Shown here: in pieces, positions 17,681 through 24,398 of the stretch | How positions within the stretch are numbered: position 1 is the first letter of the stretch | How the letters are laid out: each line of letters opens with the position of its first letter | Assembly (NCBI GenBank): GCA_963801055.1 | Contig: CAWDDE010000006.1 | Location: forward strand, 124,001 to 188,000 | Reading direction: 5' to 3' | DNA from: DASUPK01 sp963801055 | Lineage (GTDB): Bacteria > Actinomycetota > Thermoleophilia > Solirubrobacterales > 70-9 | Length of the DNA stretch: 64,000 nt | Program-made: the position numbers and the translations under genes | Notes under the pieces: generated by a model | What the model saw: only the letters and a program-made list of their open reading frames with translations | The model's database searches: none | Told to the model about the DNA's origin: nothing

Positions 17681-17965
17681 TCAGGAGCTGACCAGCCGGC
17701 CGACCGCGCCCATCAGCTCCTCCACCTGCTCCTCGGAGGCGCCCTTGCCGCCGCGCATGCAGTTGCGGACGTGGTCGTCGACGAGACCCAGCGCGATCTT
17801 GTTGAGCGCGGCCTGGGCGGCCTCGATCTGGGTGACGACGTCGATGCAGTAGCGGTCCTCCTCCACCATCCGGGTCACCCCGCGCACCTGTCCTTCGACG
17901 CGCGCGAGGCGCTTCAGCAGCTGCTCCTTCGACGCCGTGTATCCGGGTGTTTGGGTATTCGCCAT
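17681..17965 (-). CDS. csoR: CsoR-family copper-sensing repressor
   Basis: A 94-residue all-helical repressor. The metal ligands fit CsoR exactly: Cys40 (EDRYCIDVV), His65 and Cys69 (DDHVRNCM), the C-x24-H-x3-C spacing of Cu(I) sensors; the leading KEQLLKRLARVEGQVRG helix is the family DNA-binding signature. Cu(I) binding releases the operator. The operator sits 10 bases upstream of its ATG and overlaps its own promoter and that of the divergent permease gene. FrmR/RcnR-type paralogues use a different first ligand set, so copper is the likeliest signal, though persulfide sensing (CstR type, which lacks this His) is less likely. Confidence 0.9.
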   Translation of the reverse strand: MANTQTPGYTASKEQLLKRLARVEGQVRGVTRMVEEDRYCIDVVTQIEAAQAALNKIALGLVDDHVRNCMRGGKGASEEQVEELMGAVGRLVSS

Positions 17966-17971
17966 GTCGGC

Positions 17972-18000
17972 AGCATACCCCTATGGGGTATAGTCGTCAA
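17972..18000 (-). promoter_or_regulatory. csoR promoter, apparently leaderless
   Basis: Reading the minus strand: TTGACG (18000-17995), a 17-base spacer, then TATGCT (17977-17972), only 6 bases before the csoR ATG at 17965. A start point at or next to the A of ATG would make the mRNA leaderless, which is common in Actinobacteria. The spacer is the CsoR operator. Confidence 0.6.
17975..17991. promoter_or_regulatory. CsoR operator palindrome
   Basis: ATACCCC-TAT-GGGGTAT is a perfect 17-bp inverted repeat with the G-tract/AT-end form known for CsoR operators. It covers the csoR spacer and touches TATAGT at 17989-17994, a good -10 for the divergent permease gene, whose ATG is at 18004, so both directions can be repressed by one site. 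Confidence 0.8.
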
Positions 18001-18003
18001 CCG

Positions 18004-19143
18004 ATGGCGGAGGTGATCTCGACGATCGGGGAGGGCTTCAAGCAGTCCTTCCTGATGGCCTACGAGGTTTGGTGGGCCCTGGTCCTCGGCTTCGCGATTT
18101 CGGCGATCGTGCAGGCCTGGGTACCGCGTCAGCGGATCGAGTCGGCGCTCTCCGGTAGCGGGATCGGCCCCCTCGCCAGGGCGACCGGCCTCGGCGCCGC
18201 CTCCTCCTCCTGCTCCTACGCCGCGATCGCGATCGCCAAGTCGCTCTTCCAGAAGGGGGCCTCGGCGATCACCTCGCTGGCCTTCCAGTTCGCCTCCACC
18301 AACCTGGTCTGGGAGCTCGGCCTGGTGATCTGGATCCTGATCGGCTGGCAGTTCACGCTCGCGGAGTTCGTCGGCGGGATCGTGCTCATCGTCTTGATGG
18401 CGATCCTGCTACGGCGGTTCGTCTCGCCCCAGCTCGAGGAGCAGGCCCGAGAGCACGCCCAGCAGGCGCAGGCGGGCCATGTGCACCACTCCTCGGAGAC
18501 GGAGCGGGGCTGGAGGGAGAGGATCGCCTCCGTCGATGCCTGGACCGACGTCGCCCACAACTTCCGGGGCGACTGGACGATGCTTTGGAAGGAGATCACG
18601 ATCGGCTTCTTCCTAGCCGGGTTCATCGGCCTGCTCGGCGACGACTTCTTCAACTTCCTCTTCGTCGAGGACGCGCCGTCCGGGCTGAAGACGCTCGAGA
18701 ACGTGATCGCCGGGCCGATCATCGCCGTGCTGAGCTTCGTCTGCTCGGTCGGCAACGCCCCGCTTGCGGCCGTGCTGTGGTCCGGCGGGATCGGCTTCGC
18801 CGGCGTGATCGCATTCATCTTCGCCGACCTGATCGTGCTGCCGATCGTCGCCGCCTACATCAAGTACTACGGGCGCGCCTACGCGCTGCGGATCACGGCC
18901 CTGATGTTCGTCACCATCGTGCTCTCGGCGCTGCTGGTCGACGGCCTCTTCAGCGTGGCGGGCCTGATCCCCGACACCCGCCCCTCGCGCTCGGACATCT
19001 TCGGCTCGGTCGAGCTCGACTACAAGCTCGTCCTCAATCTGGTCGGACTGGCGGTCTTCGCCGCGCTCTTCTACCTGACCGCCCGCCGCGGTGAGCCGGA
19101 GCATGTCCACGGAGGGATGCACGCGCCGGAACACGTCCACTAG
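18004..19143 (+). CDS. Permease of the ArsP/DUF318 type, copper-regulator linked
   Basis: A 379-residue membrane protein with 8-10 helices. It carries the permease signature SSSCSYAAIAIAKSLFQKGA (about residues 60-79) and its inverted-repeat counterpart VCSVGNAPLAAVLW (around 255). Cysteines in both halves could bind a soft metal or metalloid. A His-rich loop (HAQQAQAGHVHHSSE) and His-rich C-terminus (EPEHVHGGMHAPEHVH) flank the core. ArsP members export organoarsenicals and others act on thiols or metals; divergence from csoR under a shared operator makes copper or a copper-thiol complex the likely cargo. ATG 18004 was chosen because it sits 10 bases after the -10 element; longer starts would lie inside the operator. 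The next gene starts directly after the stop. Confidence 0.8.
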   Translation: MAEVISTIGEGFKQSFLMAYEVWWALVLGFAISAIVQAWVPRQRIESALSGSGIGPLARATGLGAASSSCSYAAIAIAKSLFQKGASAITSLAFQFASTNLVWELGLVIWILIGWQFTLAEFVGGIVLIVLMAILLRRFVSPQLEEQAREHAQQAQAGHVHHSSETERGWRERIASVDAWTDVAHNFRGDWTMLWKEITIGFFLAGFIGLLGDDFFNFLFVEDAPSGLKTLENVIAGPIIAVLSFVCSVGNAPLAAVLWSGGIGFAGVIAFIFADLIVLPIVAAYIKYYGRAYALRITALMFVTIVLSALLVDGLFSVAGLIPDTRPSRSDIFGSVELDYKLVLNLVGLAVFAALFYLTARRGEPEHVHGGMHAPEHVH

Positions 19144-19617
19144 ATGGAGATCTCCGCACACGCCCAGGCTGCCCGCTCGGATTTGAACCGGCTGTCGGTC
19201 GCGGCGACGAACCATTGCCTGACCGGCTGCGTGATCGGAGAGGTCTTGGGGATGGCGCTGGCGACCGCGTTCGGATGGGGGAACGTCCCGCAGATCGCGC
19301 TGGCGGTTGCGCTCGCCTACTTCTTCGGCTTCCTGCTCACCTCGATGCCGCTGATCCGCGCTCGGCTCGCGCCACGCACGATCGTCACCACGGCGCTGGC
19401 GGCCGACACGGTCTCGATCACGATCATGGAGCTGATCGACAACGGGACCATCGCCCTGATCCCAAGCGCCCTGGAAGCGGGGCTCGGAGACCCGCTCTTC
19501 TGGGGCAGCATCGCCGCGGGCTTCGCGATCGCCTATCCCTTCGCCTTCTGGGCGAACCGCTATCTGATCGCCCGTGGCCGTGGGCACGCGGTGGTGCACG
19601 AGCACCACGGTCACTGA
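19144..19617 (+). CDS. DUF4396-type small membrane protein, second gene of the CsoR operon
   Basis: A 157-residue protein with about four hydrophobic helices (CVIGEVLGMALATAFGW; ALAVALAYFFGFLLTSMPLI; TIVTTALAADTVSITIMELI; a final WGSIAAGFAIAYPFAFWA). It ends in a His-rich tail (HAVVHEHHGH) like the permease beside it. Its ATG follows the permease stop TAG without a gap, so translation is coupled. DUF4396 proteins often accompany copper-handling genes; an accessory metal-binding role is inferred. The stop is 1 base from the convergent next gene. Confidence 0.75.
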   Translation: MEISAHAQAARSDLNRLSVAATNHCLTGCVIGEVLGMALATAFGWGNVPQIALAVALAYFFGFLLTSMPLIRARLAPRTIVTTALAADTVSITIMELIDNGTIALIPSALEAGLGDPLFWGSIAAGFAIAYPFAFWANRYLIARGRGHAVVHEHHGH

Positions 19618-19618
19618 G

Positions 19619-20278
19619 TCACCCGGCGGCGGGTCCGGTCTGCGTGGGTCCGGTCTGCTCCTCCAGCGAGAAGGGCGGGTACTTGTCGGTGACCAGGAGG
19701 AGCGCGTAGGCGACGACCCGAAGGCCCCAGCGCTGCACGCCCACCACGAAGTCGAACAGCGAGCGCGGGTAGCGCCCGGTGAACAGGATCGCGAACCAGG
19801 CGATGATCACGCAGACGATCACTGCGATGTAGAGGAACAACAGCACGATGTAGTGCGGGATCGCCAGGAACCACTTGACCAGCGGCATGCCCCGGGCCAG
19901 GTCGGTCTCAGCGTTCGGGTAGTCGATCTCTAGCCGGACGTACTGCTCGTCGTCGGTCGACGGGTACACGTCGCTCATCAACGCGCCATAGGCGTACACC
20001 CGCTGGGTGAAGTGCATAAGCTCGCGGTTCCAGTCGAACCACCAGCGCGGGTACTTCTTCCGGAACAGGATCATGAGAAGCGGCCCCCCGAACAGGATCC
20101 CGCCCGCGGTGATATAGGTCGTCCCGTAGCTGTTCCAGCCGCCGAACGCCGCGTGTGACACAGCCCCGAGCACGATCGCGATCGGGATCACTGTGAACAG
20201 CCGAAAGAAGGTGGTCAGCCGGTCCAGGTCACGGTCCGGGTAGTCCACCGAATAGGTGAGCGGATAGCTCTGGTCCAT
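19619..20278 (-). CDS. DUF4389-type membrane protein
   Basis: A 219-residue protein from ATG 20278, which has GGGAGAG just upstream; a longer frame to 20317 would lose this ribosome-binding site. It begins YPLTYSVDYPDRDLDRLTTF and has three or four hydrophobic helices, with the charged KKYPRWWFDWNRELMHF motif between them and a YLLRVEI-like loop of DUF4389 proteins. Function unknown; the family is an actinobacterial envelope protein. Divergent from the PhzF gene. Confidence 0.75.
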   Translation of the reverse strand: MDQSYPLTYSVDYPDRDLDRLTTFFRLFTVIPIAIVLGAVSHAAFGGWNSYGTTYITAGGILFGGPLLMILFRKKYPRWWFDWNRELMHFTQRVYAYGALMSDVYPSTDDEQYVRLEIDYPNAETDLARGMPLVKWFLAIPHYIVLLFLYIAVIVCVIIAWFAILFTGRYPRSLFDFVVGVQRWGLRVVAYALLLVTDKYPPFSLEEQTGPTQTGPAAG

Positions 20279-20364
20279 TTCTCTCTCCCAAGTTGGTTTG
20301 TCTTCCCGAGGCCGCACCCTACGCCGGAAAGCGGGATGCCAGGCACGATCGCGATCATGTGCGC

Positions 20365-21234
20365 GTGAACCATCGGATCGCCTGGCTCGACGTCTTCGCG
20401 GAGCGGCCTCTGGCCGGCAACGGCCTCGCCGTGGTCGACGACGCCGATGGCGTCGCGGACGAGGCGATGCTCGCCTTGGCTCGGGAGCTGCGACTTGCGG
20501 AGACGACCTTCGTGCAGTCGGCCGACGCCGAGGGCGCCCACTACCGCAACCGGATCTTCACGGTGCAGCAGGAGATCCCGTTCGCCGGGCACCCCTCCCT
20601 CGGCACGGCCGTCGCCGTGGCTCGCTGGCGCGGCCTGGAAGAGGCCAGCTTCGTGCAGGAGACCCAGGCCGGGCTTCAGCCGATCAACGTGCGGAGGGAC
20701 GGCGATCGCTGGCGGGCCGAGATGGTCCAGAACGAGGCGGAGTTCGGCACCCCGCTCGACTCGGAGGAGGCGATGCACGCGGTCGGGCTCAGCTCCGCCG
20801 AAGCACATCAGGATCTGCCCCCGCAGGTCGTCTCTACCGGGCTGCCCACAGCGATCGTGCCGGTATCCGACGCCGGCTCGCTGGCCCGCGCTGCCCCGAA
20901 CTTCGAGTCCATCGATGCCTTGCTTCGTGATGCAGAGCCGCGGGCCGGCGAGACGCCGACCTTCTATCTGGTCTGGGTCGACGAGGAGGCTGAGAGTGCC
21001 CGCGCCAGGATGTTCTCGCGCGCCGTGATCGGCGGGGAGGACCCGGCAACCGGCTCCGCGGCCGGCCCGCTCGGGGCCTATCTCTCGGCCCAGGCCGGCC
21101 GCGAGCGCATCGTGATCAGTCAGGGGGAGGAGATGGGACGCCCCAGCGTGCTCGAGGTGGAGATGGTGGAGGGCCGCCCGCGGGTGGGCGGGGGCGTGAT
21201 CCCGGTTATCGACGGGGAGGTCAGCCTCCGATGA
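20365..21234 (+). CDS. PhzF-family isomerase
   Basis: About 290 residues. The N-terminal pattern is standard (IAWLDVFAERPLAGNGLAVV), with the catalytic Glu in AETTFVQ, FAGHPSLGTAVAVARW, and the family glycine-rich turn DPATGSAAGPLGAYL. PhzF proteins are diaminopimelate-epimerase-fold isomerases using a single acid/base; only some act in phenazine synthesis, and no phz genes are nearby. Start taken as GTG 20365, six residues before the conserved WLDVF; GTG 20359 is also possible. Confidence 0.85.
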   Translation: MNHRIAWLDVFAERPLAGNGLAVVDDADGVADEAMLALARELRLAETTFVQSADAEGAHYRNRIFTVQQEIPFAGHPSLGTAVAVARWRGLEEASFVQETQAGLQPINVRRDGDRWRAEMVQNEAEFGTPLDSEEAMHAVGLSSAEAHQDLPPQVVSTGLPTAIVPVSDAGSLARAAPNFESIDALLRDAEPRAGETPTFYLVWVDEEAESARARMFSRAVIGGEDPATGSAAGPLGAYLSAQAGRERIVISQGEEMGRPSVLEVEMVEGRPRVGGGVIPVIDGEVSLR

Positions 21235-21294
21235 ACGCGATCTTCTGGTAGCTGGTGAGCTGAGCACCTACTCGGGATCGGGATACTTAGGGCG

Positions 21295-22668
21295 ATGCGT
21301 GACTGCGACGTCGTTGTCGTCGGTGCGGGCCTCGCCGGGCTGACCGCGGCGCGTGAGCTGAGCGGCGCCGGACTCGACGTGCAGGTGCTCGAGGCCCGCG
21401 AACGGGTCGGTGGACGAACCCTGAGCCAGTCGGTCGGCGAGCACCCCGAAGACGTCGTGGAGCTCGGGGGCCAGTGGGTCGGCCCGACCCAGCACGAGGT
21501 CCTGGGCCTCGCCAGGGACCTGGGTATCGACACCTACCCCACGCACACCAAGGGCAGGAACCTCTTCGAGGACAACCGCGGCAAGGTGAAGCGCTACCGC
21601 GGCACGATCCCGATGCTCGGGCCGCTGGTCATGCTCGACTACGGGCGTGCGGACCTGAAGCTGAAGCGGCTGATCAAGCGAATCGATCCGGATGCTCCCT
21701 GGGAGGCCGAGCAGGCTGAGCGCCTGGACGAGCAGAGCTTCGCCACCTGGATCCGGCGCGTCGCGAAGACCAAGACGGCGCGCGAAGCCCTCGCCACCGT
21801 CTGCCGGGCGGTGTTCGCGGTCGAACCGGCCGACGTCTCGCTGCTCCACGTCCTCTTCTACGCCGCGGCGGCCGACGGCTGGGACGACCTGCTCGACACC
21901 GAGGGAGGGGCGCAGCAGGACCGCCTCGTGGGCGGAACCCAGCAGCTCTCCGTGCGGATGGCGGAGGAGCTCGGCGATCGCGTCCAGCTCTCGGCCCCGG
22001 TCCATGCGATCCGCGCGGACGCCGGCGGGGTCGTTGCCGGGGAGATGCGCGCGCGCCGTGCGATCGTCGCCGTACCGCCCGCTCTCGCCGGCCGGATCGA
22101 GTACGACCCGCCGCTGCCCGGCCCGCGCGACCAGCTCACCCAGCGGATGCCGATGGGCTCCGTGATCAAGTGCATGGCCGTTTACGACGATCCCTTCTGG
22201 CGCGCCGATGGACTAAGCGGTCAGGCGATCAGCCTGCCGGGCCCGGCCCAGGTCGTCTTCGACAACACCCCGCCCAACGGCAGCCCGGGACTGATCGGCT
22301 TTCTCGAGGGGCGGGACGCGCGCGAGCTCGCCGCGGTCCGCGAGTCTGAGCGGCGGGACGCGGTCCTGCGCGGCTTCCAGCGGCTGTTCGGTCGCCGCGC
22401 GGCGCACCCGGCGCTCTACGTGGAGAAGGACTGGAGCACCGAGCCCTACTCGCGCGGCTGCTACGGCGGCGTGCTGGGCCCGGGCGCCTGGACCGGATAC
22501 GGCCGCCGGCTCCGCGAGCCGGTGGGCAGGATCCACTGGGCCGGCACCGAGACGGCGACCCGCTGGATGGGCTACATGGACGGAGCCATCCAGTCGGGGC
22601 GGCGCGCCGCCGCTGACGTGATGCGTGCCGAGGGCTCCGCGGTGGCCGCTCCGGCCGGCGCGCTTTGA
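21295..22668 (+). CDS. Flavin monoamine oxidase-type amine oxidase
   Basis: A 457-residue flavoenzyme. The ADP-binding fold is at the start (VVVVGAGLAGLTAARELSGA), followed by VLEARERVGGRT, the GGQWVGPTQ substrate segment, and the C-terminal FAD motif WAGTETATRWMGYMDGAIQSG (shown here in part) with the terminal GRRAAADV helix. This is the FAD-dependent amine oxidase (MAO/PAO) architecture. No covalent-FAD cysteine is evident. The substrate, perhaps a primary or polyamine, is not shown by the sequence. It starts at ATG 21295 and converges with the zinc-finger gene at 3 bases. Confidence 0.85.
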   Translation: MRDCDVVVVGAGLAGLTAARELSGAGLDVQVLEARERVGGRTLSQSVGEHPEDVVELGGQWVGPTQHEVLGLARDLGIDTYPTHTKGRNLFEDNRGKVKRYRGTIPMLGPLVMLDYGRADLKLKRLIKRIDPDAPWEAEQAERLDEQSFATWIRRVAKTKTAREALATVCRAVFAVEPADVSLLHVLFYAAAADGWDDLLDTEGGAQQDRLVGGTQQLSVRMAEELGDRVQLSAPVHAIRADAGGVVAGEMRARRAIVAVPPALAGRIEYDPPLPGPRDQLTQRMPMGSVIKCMAVYDDPFWRADGLSGQAISLPGPAQVVFDNTPPNGSPGLIGFLEGRDARELAAVRESERRDAVLRGFQRLFGRRAAHPALYVEKDWSTEPYSRGCYGGVLGPGAWTGYGRRLREPVGRIHWAGTETATRWMGYMDGAIQSGRRAAADVMRAEGSAVAAPAGAL

Positions 22669-22671
22669 GCG

Positions 22672-22935
22672 TCAGACGATGAAGGCGACGTCGTCGACGT
22701 AGCAATACGACCAGTCCTCGCCGGGCTCGAGCGAGCTGACGATCGGATGGTCGGCCGCTGCGACGTGCTTGCTGGCGTGCCTGTTCGGAGAGGAATCGCA
22801 GCAGGCGACATGGCCGCAACTCCGGCAGACGCGCAGGTGCACCCAGGTCCCGCCGATCTTCAGGCAGTCCTCGCAGCCGGCGAACTCCACCGGCTTCTCG
22901 ACAGTGATCTGGTCGAGGTGGGTGCAGGTAGCCAT
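22672..22935 (-). CDS. UBP-type zinc finger protein
   Basis: An 87-residue single-domain protein with the ZnF-UBP ligands: CTHLD, CEDCLKIGGTWVHLRVCRSC, GHVACCDSS, NRHASKHV, and the closing WSYCYVD. Bacterial stand-alone versions are common in Actinobacteria and are often beside redox or chaperone genes; in eukaryotes the domain binds free ubiquitin tails, but a bacterial partner is unknown. Converges on the amine oxidase with 3 bases between stop codons. Confidence 0.85.
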   Translation of the reverse strand: MATCTHLDQITVEKPVEFAGCEDCLKIGGTWVHLRVCRSCGHVACCDSSPNRHASKHVAAADHPIVSSLEPGEDWSYCYVDDVAFIV

Positions 22936-22982
22936 CTCGTTCGAGGGTAGCGAGAGGTCCCGCCTCTGCTGCGGGAGACGAC

Positions 22983-24398
22983 CTAGCGGTGGCTGCCACG
23001 GCGGCGGATGAGCCAGACGGCGAGCGCGACGCCGGCCAGCCCGAGGCCCACATAGATCAGCGCTGAGCGGTCCTCCTCTTCCTCCTCGGCCGGCTCCGCG
23101 GTGGCGGGCGGCGGCACCGGGAAGGCGGTGCGATCCACGGTGTCTCGCGCCTTGACGCAGTAGCCGTACGCGGTCAGCTCGGCCGAGCCGAACCAGCCGT
23201 AACCGGTGGCCGACCAGGTGCCCCTGCGAGTGAAGTATCCGTCCGCGAAGAGGGCGTCATGGGAGCCACCGAAGCTGAATCCGCCGGCGATCAGCGCGCG
23301 GTCCGCCGGGCACGGCGGTGTCGTCGCCGTCGCCGCCTCGCCCTCGTCGACCGAGGCCGAGGCCGAGACCTCCGTGAGCGGGAGGCTCCGATCCTCCGCG
23401 CAATAGGCGATCGCGGTGAGCTCGCCGCCGTCCTGATCGACCGCGCCGGCGCTCACCCGCCATGCGGTCGTCCCCACCGCCCTCGACTCGGTGATGTAGT
23501 TGCCGCCGTACATGATTCCGCCGTAGCCGACGATTCCGGGCGTCGTGAAGTTGGTGCGCTGGAAGCCGCCGGAGAAGAGCTGGGTGCCCTCGGGACAGCG
23601 AGCCGTCACGGTCCCCGTCCCGTGCCGCCTGACGAACGTTGTCTCGTGCGGCGAGGCCGTCGGGACGAGCCCGCGTCCGCAGGCCACCTGGAGGAGTCCG
23701 CGGTGCGTGGTGGTGCGAGCCTTGCTCGGATCGATGAGCGTGGCGGTGACGTGGAATCCGCTCTGTACCCCGAGCCGCTCATAGGAGTGTGGGTAGATGC
23801 CCTCTCCGTCGCCGCCCAGGGGCGTCGCGTTGAACATGCCGCCGCCGAGTGGGGAGGTCCCCCCGGGGCAGTGAACCTCGAAGCGCGCCGTCTCGTCAAG
23901 CGAATGCATCCGGAAGACGCTGGTTGCGGCCGTGAGATCCTTGAGCGGGCCGATCCCGCCGGCCAGCGATTCCTGACTGAGCCCCCCGCCACCCTGCACG
24001 TAGACCGGGCCGTAGTCGGAATCGAGAACGAACACCCTCCCCTTCGCCCCGGCGCGAATCGCGAGAACTAGGCGGTTGCACTCGGTCTCCTCCCTGATCA
24101 CGTTCACGAGGTCGAAGCCCTGCACCGAATCGAGGTTCGAGGCGAGCACGACCTCGATCCCCATCTCCCGCCGGAGCACCGCCGCGATCCCCTCCGGAGC
24201 CGGATAGCACTCGGTGTCCGAGCCGATCCGCTCGGTCGCCACGATCTTGAAACCCTCCTCGAGCTTCCTCGTGGCCTCGTCGTAGCCGCCTTGGAGAGCG
24301 CCGAACGCAGCCTGCGCAGAGAGGAGGAGCCCGGCGAGAGCGAGGATCGCGGAAAGGGAAGCTCTAAGGCTCAGCCGCAGCCGGTGTTGTTGCCACAC
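22983..24398 (-). CDS. Cell-surface protein with three CP-G repeats and a C-terminal membrane anchor
   Basis: About 470 residues. The start used is GTG 24398 (alternatives exist; longer versions lie further inside nrdJ), followed by a signal peptide (SLSAILALAGLLLSAQAAFG). The mature part starts with an alpha/beta module and then has three cysteine repeats: VHCPGGTSPLGGGMFNATPL, ARCPEGTQLFSGGFQ and PCPADRALIAGGFSFGG. Each pairs with a later AxAYC-type strand. The C-terminus has an acidic stretch (EEEEEDRSA), one membrane helix (ALIYVGLGLAGVALAVWLI) and RRRGSHR, a sortase-less cell-wall/membrane anchor. Probably displayed outside. Partly overlaps the nrdJ stop (24371), hence likely co-transcribed with it. 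Ligand unknown. Confidence 0.7.
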   Translation of the reverse strand: MWQQHRLRLSLRASLSAILALAGLLLSAQAAFGALQGGYDEATRKLEEGFKIVATERIGSDTECYPAPEGIAAVLRREMGIEVVLASNLDSVQGFDLVNVIREETECNRLVLAIRAGAKGRVFVLDSDYGPVYVQGGGGLSQESLAGGIGPLKDLTAATSVFRMHSLDETARFEVHCPGGTSPLGGGMFNATPLGGDGEGIYPHSYERLGVQSGFHVTATLIDPSKARTTTHRGLLQVACGRGLVPTASPHETTFVRRHGTGTVTARCPEGTQLFSGGFQRTNFTTPGIVGYGGIMYGGNYITESRAVGTTAWRVSAGAVDQDGGELTAIAYCAEDRSLPLTEVSASASVDEGEAATATTPPCPADRALIAGGFSFGGSHDALFADGYFTRRGTWSATGYGWFGSAELTAYGYCVKARDTVDRTAFPVPPPATAEPAEEEEEDRSALIYVGLGLAGVALAVWLIRRRGSHR

